A stretch of 64,000 nucleotides of DNA, taken from assembly GCA_036571765.1 (NCBI GenBank), contig BROE01000011.1, forward strand, positions 4,318,832 through 4,382,831. Direction: 5' to 3'. Origin of the DNA: Plecoglossus altivelis. Taxonomy: Eukaryota > Chordata > Actinopteri > Osmeriformes > Plecoglossidae. The notes under the pieces were generated by a model. It saw nothing but the letters and a program-made list of their open reading frames with translations. It searched no databases and was not told the DNA's origin. A program made the position numbers and the translations under genes. Positions 26,128-38,728 of this stretch are shown here, piece by piece. Each line of letters opens with the position of its first letter. Within the stretch, counting starts at the first letter, position 1.

Positions 26128-26275
26128 AACACTAGTCATCATAATCTATCACTGGTTATCATGGTCTATCACTGGATATCATGGTATATCACTGGTTATC
26201 ACGGTCTATCACGGGTTGGCACGGTCTATCACTGATTAACACGATCAATCACTGGTTGTCATGGTCTATCAATGA
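26128..26275. repeat. Degenerate 20-21-bp tandem repeat (ggt(t/c)tatcac type)
   Basis: About seven diverged copies of a unit close to tatcactggttatcatggtc, for example at 26147, 26167, 26187 and 26208. Confidence 0.8.
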
Positions 26276-26982
26276 AAATATATTATACGTTTGCAATTGT
26301 TATGATGGAATTTGGGAGTCTTAACATTCTATTTTCTTTTGATAGAAATTCTTGGTTATCAAGGCAATTTTCTCACGTCAGGTTCCCAACATTCACAGCA
26401 GAAGACGTCTGAACATGATATTCTGAATGAGTGCAAAGTGTTGGTCTGTTAGTCAGCTGATAGTGCCAGCGAAGTAGGAACACAAGCAGCAGTCTGGTCA
26501 TCTTTCGTTTTGAGAGGATATCACAGGTTCTGTTTTGGAGTGTGAAAAGATGCAGTTAGCATGGAGACGAGTGGCGTAACATGGAGATGATGCTGCACAT
26601 ACGTTTCCTCTGATTCACTGGGCGTGTGAGGTTACAAAATGCACGCATTGCACATTCATTCAAAGGAATCCACTGAGAAGCTGTTGTAATACCAACTTTA
26701 ATTCTCGTACATCATCTGTTAAAAAAAGTAAAAAAAAAAAAAAAGTATATGACCTCTGAAACTGCTCCACATAAACAAAAACAAAATGTAAACTAAAACA
26801 TTCTTCTCTAGTCTTCTCTACAGCTGCAGTAAGGTGTGCTGGGTGCAGTGCCTGTAACCACTAGATGGCGCTCTAGTATTGTTGTGACCTGGAGCTCACT
26901 GGATCACACCCTGTCTCGCCATTGCGTTGCTCCATTCATTCCAAAGACATGTCGAAAACTCAAAATGCTCATACATAGAGAC

Positions 26983-27399
26983 TATCCATCCATCCATTAT
27001 CTACTGCGAATCCTTGGGAGGGATTGCAGTGCCGCTTCTTCCCATCGAGGGGTCACGGGTGACTGGAGCCCAACCCAGTAGCTTCGGGCCATAGGCAGGG
27101 TACACCCTGGACTGGGGCCAGCAAGTCGCAGGGCTAACACAGAGACACAGACAACCGTTCACTCACACATCCACTCTCTAGGGGCAATTTCCCAATATAC
27201 CAATTAACCTATCACATGCATGTCTTTGGAAGGTGGGAGGAAGCCGGAGTGCCCGGAGAGAACCCACGGTAACATGGGGAGGACATGCAGACTCCACCCA
27301 GAGAGATCATGTGATGTTGGATTCAGCCCAATAATCGAACCCAAGATCTCCTTCTTGGGAGGCAAGGGCTCTAACCGCACCGCCACCATGCACCCCTAC
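26983..27399. mobile_element. Interspersed teleost repeat, non-autonomous copy
   Basis: A roughly 415-bp block with wording I know from many fish genomes: catccatccattatctac at one end, ggggtcacgg, ggcagggtacaccctggac, ctaggggcaattt, catgcatgtctttgga, ggtgggaggaagccggag, agaacccacg, acatgcagactccac, aatcgaacccaagatctcc and caccgccaccatgcac at the other. It has no protein-coding capacity. Its exact class (SINE-like or a fragment of a larger element) I cannot settle, nor can I see target-site duplications. The copy is moderately diverged. Confidence 0.75.
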
Positions 27400-29008
27400 A
27401 TAGTGACTAGCCTATCCTATTTCTGGTTAAATGTCTTTGCCCTTGTGTGTGTGTGTGTGAAAGAGAGAGAGAACACACACATACACAAACATTTTGTCTT
27501 TCAAATGGTTTTCCCTAAAATATATACACATTATATAAGTGATGAATTGTGTGAAAACTAAATCAAGCGTGCTCTGTGGCCATCACCATGCAAGTGACAG
27601 TGGGGAGGTGAAGCGTCAATTCCACCCACATGATGTCATTTAGGGAGGTGACAATAAAAGATACAGAAACAAAATTGTGAGATATTTTTTCAAGTATGTT
27701 TATCTCAATTGTGCAACTGCTGGTGGTGGAAATAATGACTCAGAGGCATTTTGTAAGGTGCACGGAGGGGAGGGGTTCTGACTGGAGTACACTCCTTTTC
27801 AGTTTCACGTGTGCAGCCATGGACTGCCCATTTCTCCCCACCCAACCTTTTTACCAGGCATTTTTCAAAAATGTGAAAACCTGGGAAACCATTCAAATAG
27901 GAAGGAAGCGTTCCTTGAACAGCACAGTTTCTGAGGAACAGCAAAACACTTGGTACATTCTCAGAGAAACATGATGTGACAAGTTACAGTTTTTTACTCT
28001 TCCCCTCCACCCGCACACAATCTCCTTTTCTGCTTCGTCTCTTCTTGTAGTTTTACACTCTTTTTGAAGCATGCCAGACAGGAAATCTTAATGCTGCCAT
28101 GACGATCTGATCCAGCCAGCCAATGACTTAATTCAGCTGTGACAAGCCCGATGAGCATTCTGCACAACGCTGTTACCCACGCACTTCCTCTGAGCTGGTG
28201 CACAGTAAGTCAGAGAGAAGCAACTCAGCGAAGCCAACAAAATGACTTCCATCAATGAATGATAGGACACGACCCAATCCACTGTGAACGGTAGTACCTC
28301 AGAAAACAAACACATTTTTTTGTGTGTCTTGAACTGAGCTACTGATCAAACGCAACAGAGATACACTGTAATGGTTGGAATTCAAGACATGGCTGCTTCT
28401 GCGGCTTGTGGTCATATGTGTTTGTTCTACATGTGTACTTCCTGTGGCAAGGTGCATTTATTCATGGGAAAATCTAAAGGGTTATTGTTCAAACATGGCC
28501 CAGTGCTCAGGGCTGTCTTGCAGCATTTCTTTTTAGAGAGTATATGTGATTGTGGTTGAGTATGTGGATGGTGGTGTCTAATGTGAACTGTGCCATCAAA
28601 AATCACAATATGCCTTATAACACTTTATGAAAAGTCCTATTCCACAAACGGAAATATATGCAATAGAATCCAATTCATGTCAAAGGTCCATCCATCCAGT
28701 CTAGCTGGATCAGACTGTATTTCCAAACATGCAAATGGCCAACTTGCAAATCTTCTCTGTATTAAATCACTTGTGTGTAATGTAGAATACAAATGTATAT
28801 GTATAAATGTGTGTTAAAATTGTTTTTCATAGTATTTGTTGCTGACAGTTTTTTTCTACTTCCCACAAGTGACTATTTTTTATGTAAGCAGTGGGAAACT
28901 GTCAGATTCTGACTCACTGATAAGATGTGCTTTTGTTGTGAAACAGGTTTATTTCATTATTTTAGATACAGCTGACCCTAAAAATAGCAGAGGTCAATTC
29001 TGATTACA

Positions 29009-29790
29009 AGGTTTAGGTCTGAGGACTGACTAGGTTTAGGTCTGATGACTGACTAGGTTTGGGTCTGAGGACTGACTAGGTTTGGGTCTGATGACTGACT
29101 AGGTTTAGGTCTGATGACTGACTAGGTTTAGGTCTGATTACTGACTAGGTTTGGGTCTGATGACTGACTAGGTTTAGGTCTGATGACTGACTAGGTTTGG
29201 GTCTGATGACTGACTAGGTTTAGGTCTGATTACTGACTAGGTTTGGGTCTGATGACTGACTAGGTTTAGGTCTGATTACTGACTAGGTTTAGGTCTGATT
29301 ACTGACTAGGTTTAGGTCTGATTACTGACTAGGTTTAGGTCTGATTACTGACTAGGTTTAGGTCTGATTACTGACTAGGTTTAGGTCTGATTACTGACTA
29401 GGTTTAGGTCTGATTACTGACTAGGTTTAGGTCTGATTACTGACTAGGTTTAGGTCTGATTACTGACTAGGTTTAGGTCTGATTACTGACTAGGTTTAGG
29501 TCTGATTACTGACTAGGTTTAGGTCTGATTACTGACTAGGTTTAGGTCTGATGACTGACTAGGTTTAGGTCTGATTACTGACTAGGTTTGGGTCTGAGGA
29601 CTGACTAGGTTTAGGTCTGATTACTGACTAGGTTTAGGTCTGATGACTGACTAGGTTTAGGTCTGATGACTGACTAGGTTTAGGGCTGATGACGTGAAAC
29701 TAGGTTTGGGTGCTGAGGGACTGAACTAGGTTAGGTTCTGATTAGCTGGACTAGCGGTTGTAGGTGAGTCTGATGATCTGACTAGGTTTT
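29009..29790. repeat. 23-bp minisatellite, about 30 copies
   Basis: Unit aggtttaggtctgattactg followed by act. Middle copies are nearly identical; variants are GATGACTGA or GAGGACTGA for GATTACTGA and TTTGGG for TTTAGG. From about 29680 the copies abruptly gain single-base insertions and the phase is lost. Confidence 0.95.
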
Positions 29791-32700
29791 TAGGCAGATA
29801 GTGCGCGTTTATTTTTCGTTGAAGAGTTGAGTCTTCACATGATGACGCTTCACTTGGAGCAGGAATCCTCGAGCAGGATGTTGCAAACAGGTCGTTAAAG
29901 GTCCCAGGCGAGGAGTTAGGCCAGGGGGTGGTTAGTTTGATCCTAGCTTTGTTCAAGATGGCACTGCCAGCCATTGAGGTCAGGATAATACACAGGGTAC
30001 AGAGGGACTAATAAAGAATACCTCGCCCCCCCCCCCCTGCTCTCCCCCCTCCCACACACGCAAATAGGAATCATGCATGTTTTAGTCTAACTAACTCAAC
30101 CTGACAGAAGAATTTGAGTTGTTATTTGTCGAGTTGTACGCTCACTTTTGGCTTATTTCCCTGTTACTTTGGAAAAGGAATGAGCCTCTGACCCTACCCC
30201 GAGCATGTGACCTGACCTCCTGTTGGTACCACTGGCTATCCACATACCTGGAAGAAAGCTACTGTGGCCATGTGTGTGAGAGAGAGACAACCCATAGTAC
30301 ATTCCTGAGTAATTGCTGTCATTGCAAGTCCAATCCTGTACCCTATCCTGGAGAGGTTACGCACTTTTCACATGAAATGTAACACACACGCACATACGTG
30401 TGGAAGCTATTTTGCCAGTGAATACGTTTTTTCTGTCACAATTGATCCCTGACTACGGTAAAAGATTGGTCACTAACTCCATTACAACATATCCGATCTA
30501 CACACTAGATTTCCGCAAGAGCTGTTGGCTAATTTCAAGCGTCGTAATCACACCCCTTACACTAACATCGCAGACGTGTTCTCTGAATCACTTTGACAGC
30601 ATGACATAGGTCTGCCCTCAGATGATCAGGTGAAGGAAGCTGGGTAAGGTTAGGATACTGAACATGTCAGTGTGGTCAGAAGATCTGTTTTCTTTCTGTG
30701 TGAGAGAGTTACGGGGTAAGCGGAACTGTTTTGGTTTGTGGTCAAATACGCTCGGCTGCGTGTGAAGGCTGGAGGCTACGTCTGTCACAACATCATAGTA
30801 TAATTCCATGAATATCGATGTCTGTACCTTGATTTATTTAACTCAATAGCCTACATGCAGACCTTTTATATCAGGCTTCAACAGAGAACATTGTTCAACG
30901 TTGAATGAACGAAACAATGTTCAGGGGCTTAGTCTTCCTGGTGGCAGCATCTACATAAATATCCCTGCTGGGGCTTGACGGCGAAGGTGTCTGCACACAT
31001 ACTATTTGGAAACACAGGTTAGGTTGTTCACTTAGTAAGTAGAACCCCCTCGTATTTCATATACACGAAACCGTGTCAATAGAGAACAGTCAGGGCTTGT
31101 ACCAGCAGGTTGTCTAGTTCTTTAATCTAACGATTCCAAAAGCACACAGATACAAAACTGACAGACACACGTACACACTGCATGATTACAGGGTATGGTA
31201 ATAACAGGCTTGGTCGGCAGAAAAGCAGGTTTGTAAGATAGAAACTTCCTACGCTGTCCTTCCCACTGCCCCCTCTCTACTCTACTCTGTTTTCCAAGCC
31301 TGTGTCCTGTCCCTTTCTCACCCTTCCAGTTGAGTGACACATGAGACAAAACCGGAAAGTCTTCATTTGTGACTCAAGGCTATCCACCCTGGCTGTGTTC
31401 ACCAACGTACGAAAGCAACGAGACGCCTAAGTCAAACTCTGTCAAGTGCATTTCAGAATGTGAAGTCATCGTGCATCACACATCCGAGCACACCTACGTC
31501 CTGACAGTGTTTACTTAAGAGATGAACATCCTTGTCATGCCACGCTGTACAAAGCATCTGACATTAAAAATAGCACAGAGTCTCTCGAATTTAACAAGGC
31601 GCAACTCACACATACGACCACGCGAGTCCTTTGCGCTCAGTAAAGGGCTGGTATGTAAATATGGTAGACAGAGAGTATCATCTTTCATCGAAGAGCAACA
31701 CATCCTGTGTTTGCCTGTAGTAATCAGTGGGAATGTTTCGTGGTATTGCGCAGATAGAATTTCACACCTTCTTGCCTCAAATTTCCAGGAGGTCACCGGA
31801 CACTACAGGAAGTGTCCAACGCTCTCAAAAACAACGATGACATCATCTTTTTTAATCACTGAGACTGGTTGAATGGTTACAACTTTATTGACTTGTTTTT
31901 GCATTTAAGTACAGTATAATGCCACAGTAGCACCAATGTTTTAAGTAGGCCTACCTAACTAACCTGAGTAACAGTGTACACAATGTAAGGCATTTTTGTT
32001 GACTACAGGCAAGTGAACTGGATGGGCTGGTCATTGGTGGAAGGTTTCTGGTGCAAGCGTTGTAGTCAAACCAGTTGAAACAGTCTCAGAAAACGATGAC
32101 AAAATTAGTTCAATTTGAACTCATTTCAATTTGACACCTCCTAAAACCCCCAAATCTTCTTAAAATTGACACTGCAAACTTTTGAAAAACAGGCTTCTCC
32201 CTTTACAATTCTGTTCTACAATTTTCATATTCAGGGCTTTCAAAACCACTGTGGCTTGCAATGCGGTGAATGTAATTAAAATGGAAGCCTGTGTGTGTGT
32301 GTGTTGTCCTCTAGGAGAGGATCAGGCTCATCAGGATGTACTGTGTAAGGATCGTCATACAAGGGGCTGATTTGACTAAAAAATGGCATGTGACTGGGAT
32401 GGCGCTGATGACACAAGCCCCAGAAGAGGGAAAGGGCTGCATCAGGTTCGGACAGGAGACTTTGGAAGGGGAATGGGAAGAGGCAGGTTTAGATGTCTTC
32501 AGATGAAACATGAACAAATGTTGCAATCATTCCACACCAACAACACAACAAAAAACGTGGCCCCCTACTCAGCTCTTCTGTGGCCAAAGTCACATTAAAC
32601 CTGCTCACCAACAGCTACTAAGATCCACATTCACAGTTACGACCTGTGTTGCTGACACAAACCTCAACCTTTCTCTGTACTCAGAATCCTGCCAACGGCT

Positions 32701-32907
32701 GTCAGTGTCTAACAGGTTTGTTTCTCTGGGGCATACCGTACTTCTCACACAGGGCGTGGCAGAGGGGAGAGAAGGAAAAAAAGAAAATAAGAGAGGAGAT
32801 AAGGAGTGTATTGGAGAAGAGAGGAGGGGATAGATGAGAAGAGGCCAAGAGGAAAGGGTACACGATGAGATGTGAAGGAGGGAAGGACCACCCCTCCCTC
32901 AGATTGA

Positions 32908-32924
32908 CCCCCCCCCCCCCCCCN
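32908..32924. other. Poly-C run ending in the window's single N
   Basis: About 16 C residues followed by one N at 32924. It marks an uncertain homopolymer or a closed assembly gap. Confidence 0.9.
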
Positions 32925-33860
32925 GTGATACAGTTTGAATATTTGAATATTAACAAAACCAACAAGGATGTTCCGGCAAGAGAAGAATAAATAAAACTAG
33001 AACAAATATGTGGGCCCCGTTCCATTATTTACAGAATGGATTCTTTCATACTAATTTCTTTTTTTGAGGTTAGTTCAGTAAATTCGAGGAAAGGAGATAG
33101 CATGTGATAGGTATTCAAACACTCCCATGGTAACATGGTAACACACACAAGTGGAGATAAATGTTGGATGGTATGCACTCTCTGTAAACACATGAACATT
33201 TGAGAAAAGTACTCAAAGATCAGCAAGAAACCCCCAAATTGTTAAAACCTAACAAAGCACATTTACATTACAAGACAATATATCTGGATATTATTTACAG
33301 TGATGGGCAGTAAATCCTGTTCATTCGTCCTCTAGTCTAAGCAATCCCAAAACACATTGATGAAGACACACCCAGTAGATGTGTTTGTGTGTGTTGGTGA
33401 GTGAGTGTGTTCGGCATTATGCGATCTAAGCTTCATGTTATAATGCTTTCCATTGGTCGATCAGTGCATGTAATGGTCTAGCTACATCGAACACCTCAAA
33501 CAGCTAAGCTCCCCTCAAGGAAAAGCTCACTCTGGCTTCCAAGTCACCAACACTCAGGGCTAAAACACAGAACAGTCACCTAATCTCGGAATAAACACAG
33601 CAGGGAAAAATAGGGTTGGTTATGGTAACAAAAGTCTTATTTTAAAACACTGTGATGGAGTAAGAACAGAAGACTTAAAAGAGATAATTCACTCAAAATA
33701 CACTTCAAATGTCAGTTAGGCAACTATTTTCAGTGTCCTGAGAATAAACGCAAAGCATTTCAAAACAAACGCTTGCTTTGGAAACAAAGATAGATATAAA
33801 ACGTCAGGGCCAATCAACTACAGGAGAGGAAATTATAACTGTTGCATTTTGAGTGACATA

Positions 33861-34548
33861 CTACCTTGAACTTCAAAAGATGGAATGACAAACAATAAGG
33901 TAACAAAAGTGAAATCAAGGTAAGATCCGCTGCAAAGTGAATCATGTAGAAGACAAGTGATCTTGGTCGATTGCAGCGTACCTCCTTTGATGTAGCGACT
34001 TTCCCTCCAAAAGCGGAGGAATGTCACCTGCCCACAGAAATGCTCCTGCCGGTCTGTCTGTCTGCTGACTTGAAGCATGTTCAATCTTGCTTTCACAAAG
34101 CTTCGTCCTCAGTCTTACACATCTTTCATACGAAGAAGACTTCTCCGTCCAGACAGAGAGAGGAAGAGTCCCTGTGGACTGTGGGAGATGGACGAACCCC
34201 TCCTCCTACCTTGAACTTCAAAAGATGGAATGACAAACAATAAGGTAACAAAAGTGAAATCAAGGTAAGATCCGCTGCAAAGTGAATCATGTAGAAGACA
34301 AGTGATCTTGGTCGATTGCAGCGTACCTCCTTTGATGTAGCGACTTTCCCTCCAAAAGCGGAGGAATGTCACCTGCCCACAGAAATGCTCCTGCCGGTCT
34401 GTCTGTCTGCTGACTTGAAGCATGTTCAATCTTGCTTTCACAAAGCTTCGTCCTCAGTCTTACACATCTTTCATACGAAGAAGACTTCTCCGTCCAGACA
34501 GAGAGAGGAAGAGTCCCTGTGGACTGTGGGAGATGGACGAACCCCTCC
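33861..34548. repeat. Exact 344-bp tandem duplication
   Basis: 33861-34204 and 34205-34548 read the same base for base as far as I can compare them by eye. The right copy contains the 3' part of a probable exon (34464-34603, minus strand) with its donor; the left copy repeats that part and the donor. Confidence 0.92.
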
Positions 34549-37500
34549 TCGAGTGTCTCCAGGCTGGAGACATTGACCACGATGAGTGGGGCATCTTCAT
34601 TCTCTTTAGGGGTGCGCGTGTGGGAGAGGTGCTGTGTAGGTGTTGGGTGTCGACAAGGGGACCTTGGATGAACATTCCAACGCAATGGAGAAGATGATGG
34701 TGGGGGGGGGTGGGGTATGAGGCGCGGGGGGGGGGGGGGGGTCCTGAAGTGATGTGGCAGGGAGGAGAAACAGGACGTTCGTTCAGGCAAAGAAACCAGG
34801 ACCAGGACCCTTATAAAGCTCCAGGAGGCCACATCTGGGCACACCGGGAACCAGAGAAGGGGGGTCAGTCCAGTTGGGGAGAGGCTTGGCTGTGATTGGT
34901 TGGTTCTACCGGACCTGGGGTAGGCTAACAGCTCATTGGTCCTCCCAGGCCAGAGAGGAAGATCTTGGGTAAAGGCAACAGCAGATGCTTTGGGTTGATA
35001 GCTCCTAACAGAAGAACAAAGAGCATCAGCTACCTACAATATCATCAGTGACTCTATCATATCCACTTATCTCTGTCATCGTATCTCATCCTCTCATCAT
35101 CCCCATCAATGAAGTATTCTTCAAGCTCACAGTTTTAATTCAACATTGGAAGCAGTAGTCTTCATAAACACAAAGCCAGTTACTTTTCAGTTTCCTTTTT
35201 ACTTCTCAAAGGTTCTTTACTTTTTCAGCCTCTGGTCTTCCCCATCCCAGTCTGGCACTAAGTGCAAGGCCCAGCCTCTTTATTAAGTCAACACTCTTAT
35301 CTCTGTGATTGGAATATAGCACGTCCAAATATACAGTGGGGAGTAACGCACACACACACTCACATTGAGAGTCAAAGCCTCAGACTCAAGTGAAGACAAC
35401 CTTGGTTGGTTGTGTTACAGCGCAACAAAATACTACCCTGTCTACCTGACTGCGTGTCTGTCAGTCTGTGTGTGCATACTTGCCAGCATGTCTGCCTGCC
35501 TGCCTGCTTGTTTGCAACTCCAGACAAGGCAGTACACAGATCAGAGATAAGAGGCAGCAGGCAGTCATACAGCATGTGAAAACTGTGCTCGGTCATGTTT
35601 TCCAGACACTTTCTGTTATATTAGATAACAATTTTATGGAAGAAGTTGTCAAAAATGGCCTCACCTGTTTCTCTCCATGCAGCCTCTCTCTTCTCTAGTA
35701 AGGCGACTCGATCCTGAAACCCAATAGCACAAGAGGGGTTAAGTCATGACCCCCCTTTCTCCTAAAGCAGGGGAGATCTTATATGCAACATTTTCAGTTA
35801 GACTTTACAGAAGAAGATCATCAGATAGACTGTGATGTGAGTGTGTAGGTTTGCCAGTTATAGGGTAAGCTGACAAGTAAAAATGAAACAGAGTTCAAAA
35901 GATGACACCGTGTTGGACAGCTACAAAGCTACTTGAGAGCGCACGTTGACGGCAGAAATGGCATTGAAAATGATAAGGCTTGATAAGATCCACACAAGAC
36001 AGCTATCAGGTTTTAAGAAAACTAGCTTTCCTGTATCTCTGCTGATGCCATGGCTCACTGCCACAAGTAGCTACATGACCTCCCAAACTACCACAACGGC
36101 ATCTTGGGAGTCATAGGATGAATGTTTGTGCTTCAGTCCAGTAGCTTTGCTAGGTCAACAAAAAAATAATGAACTTGTTAGCTACAAAAGCTAACAACGA
36201 CCAAGCCACGAGCTAGAACAGAGCAACGCGACACGCATGTTGGGAGCAGAAACACGGTTGATGGATATGAACGGCAGCAGGAGCGTCTTCAGATGAGTGG
36301 GCGGAGGGGGTGAACTCTGACCCTGCAGGTGTGTCAGCAGCATCGCTGAGTTACGATGCTCCTGGGAGGAGCTCGGAGTCGGTTCGAGAGGGACGGGGAG
36401 ATAGAGAAGGAGGGGTAGGAACAAAACAGAGTGGGATCCCCCCAGGACCTAACGGAATAACTGCATTGGAGAGGGGGGAACTATTTGGAGTGGGAGGGGA
36501 GAAGTAAAGGAAATGAATGCAAATATATGAAAATGTAATGAACAGAGGATGGTGGAGAGCACTCACGAGAAGGAACGAGGGATAGAGAAAGAGATGGGTG
36601 GATGGAGGGAAAAAGACGAGCTGGTGAAAAGAGGCGGCAGCCTGTGCAGACACGACGAGGACATTCCAGCCTCTGTCTCTAAGCCCTGCCTCTCTACCCT
36701 GCCTCTCTCTTCTTGTATAGCTCCTGCAAGTGCTACAGGGGGAGGGGGGGAAGACAGAGAGAAGGGGATTCCCCCATGTTATGGGACAGGGGGACATGCT
36801 GTACAGTTTCGCCTCCACCCTTCTCCTCTTTCCTTCTCTCCTTCAGCTACCCCCCCCCCCCCCCCATCTATCTATCTATCTATCTATCGGGGTGTGAAAC
36901 GATGGGCTTGGCCCCTGGACCCCCATTCAAACATCTGTTATGTAAAAGGGAGGGGGGCTGCCTGGGGGCACCACACCCTGGTAGTTATCCTACAGAGACT
37001 GGGCAGGGGGGGTCTGTCAAACAGAGAGACAGACAGGGGGGAAGAAAGAAAAAGACAGGAGGAAGAGAGGGACAAATGAAGAAAGAGAGAGAGAGAAAGA
37101 GAAAGAGAGAGGGTGGGAGGTGTGGAATGTGGTCCGACGGTGTTTTGGAAATACTGAAGCCATCCAAGTCTAACCCAGGGTGACAGCTCCACTGAAAACA
37201 TTGGAGGGCCAAGGGAGGGAGGGAGGGAGAACATACAAAATGAATGGAGTAGAGAAGAGTAGTTCAGGAAGGAGAAAGGAGGGAGAGCAGCGGTAGTTTC
37301 ACTGACGTGTTTCTTTATGAAACCTCTTGCAGATATAGAAATGAGCTGCTGCTCCACCAGAGGAATGCATCACTGAGACTGGGAGGGAACCCCCCCCCCC
37401 TCTGGAACAGTGACTTGTTTATAAACAGGTAACTTGTTTTGACTGTATCTTTAATAGGTCATCTCTGCACACACACACAAGAACACACATACAGTGTAAC

Positions 37501-38064
37501 CACCATGTCCAATCATCTAATGGGAACCCTCTTCTCCTCGCCTGCCCATCACCTCTCTCCCAGATGTTCTCTCCCTCTGCTGTATCTCTCTACCATGTCT
37601 GCCTGCATGTGTGCAGCTGCAGGAACACTGAGGTGCACTCTGGGAGGTCGAGATCCAACCAAGCGCGGCGACATAGCTTTCAGCCCTGCACCTATCCCAC
37701 CCTCTCTGATCTCTTTATACATGGAGGAAACATAGATGGCAACCAGCCAGCCAGCCAGGCAGATTCTTTCTTTTCTGTCAGCGACAGTAGCTTGTAGCCA
37801 CCTTCAAGTGTGGCAGAGTTCAGCCGTTAATACATGTGTGTCATGCTGGTTGGCTATTGCTGGCAAACGTCACTCTGTCTGGAACGAGAGTGTACAAGTG
37901 GGTATGGGGGGGCATTTACAGCAGATTTCCTGATTTATCTCCTTTTCCTTGTTTTACCTGTTCCTTCCAACTGGCTTGAAATGGTATATGAGTGAGTGTG
38001 TGGAACTCCAGACTGGGAGAATATGTCAGGGCCTCACCTAGTTCTGTATCCATTGTGACTGAGG
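34464..38064 (-). CDS. Probable exon chain downstream of the CEACAM-like gene
   Basis: Three open stretches with good splice sites join in one frame on the minus strand. 38064-37958 (107 bp) follows TTATTTGTCAG and precedes GTAAAAC; it reads SVTMDTELGEALTYSPSLEF and ends QASWKEQ. 35713-35665 (49 bp) follows GGGTTTCAG and precedes GTGAGG; it reads DRVALLEKREAAWRET. 34603-34464 (140 bp) follows ACCCCTAAAG and precedes GTAAGACTG; it begins ENEDAPLIVVNVSSLETLEE. They look like a cytoplasmic tail. However, the CEACAM transmembrane exon ends in phase 2 while the 107-bp exon needs phase 1 input, so either an exon of 3n+2 bp is unseen or this is a separate small gene starting at the ATG in the 107-bp exon. 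A further possible exon (VTFLRFWRESRYIKG, about 34328-34374) lies inside the duplication. Confidence 0.45.
36852..36888. repeat. Poly-C run and (ATCT)n microsatellite
   Basis: A run of about 14 C residues is followed by about six ATCT units, in the interval between the 49-bp and 107-bp probable exons. No exon is supported in the surrounding 35714-37957. Confidence 0.85.
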
Positions 38065-38728
38065 CTGACAAATAAGGTTCAGTTAAGGCAGACTAAGCTC
38101 CTGATCAAACAGAGTAGGCCCCACCCTAAAGCCACCTTTTCGTGTGTGTGTGTGTGTGGTGTGTGTGTGCATGTGGTGTGTATGGGTTTTCTTGGTACAT
38201 TTGACCCTTGGTGACCCCTGTCAAGTCACACAGTGTTATCTTGCCATTGCGGCATGCTGTCTGTGGGGGCAAGGTGGGGTGGGAGAAAGAGTTTGTGTGT
38301 GTGTTGTGTGTGGGGGGGGGGCGGCATGATGGAGGAGGAGGTGGAAGGGTGGAAGGCGTGAGTGGAGAGAGGAAGAGAGAACAAGGAGATATAGTCGCAA
38401 GATTTCCATTTGAATTCAAACCTATGTGTTAGTTTGAGAGGGCGGGGACTAAGCCATCGTCCATTGTGTCTTCAAGGACTCTCCCCCTTGCTGGTTGAGA
38501 ATGCCCTGAGGGGGGAAGGGGGAGGGGCAGCTCCACACACCTGGCAGCTATCTATCTCAGGAATGTGTGTGAGGTGTGTCTGACTGTGTGCAAGAAGGAG
38601 CTACTGCTGCTACAAGACAGACGCATCCCTTTGCACTGGATGAGTTGCGACACAACCAATCTAACAGGACACCATCTCACTGTGTGTGTGTGTGTGTGTG
38701 TGCTGGTGCAAGGGGGGTAGGGACTCAC

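Larger units (their letters stand above)
25379..34463. other. Intergenic region without recognisable genes
   Basis: About 9 kb with no supported exon of a family I recognise. It includes the lectin promoter at the left. It holds a degenerate 20-21-bp repeat (26128-26275), an interspersed repeat (26983-27399), a 23-bp minisatellite (29009-29790), a poly-C run ending in the window's only N (32924) and most of a 344-bp tandem duplication (33861-34548). The 3' end of the CEACAM-like transcript, or of the exons at 34464-38064, probably ends in its right part. Confidence 0.55.

Noticed and set aside
29009..29790. Possible telomere-like or CRISPR array
   Set aside because: The unit has no TTAGGG tandem and no unique spacers between repeats; it is a simple vertebrate minisatellite.
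29726..29974. 82-codon minus-strand frame beside the 23-bp minisatellite
   Set aside because: Partly repeat-derived, no recognisable domain and no polyadenylation signal or splice context.
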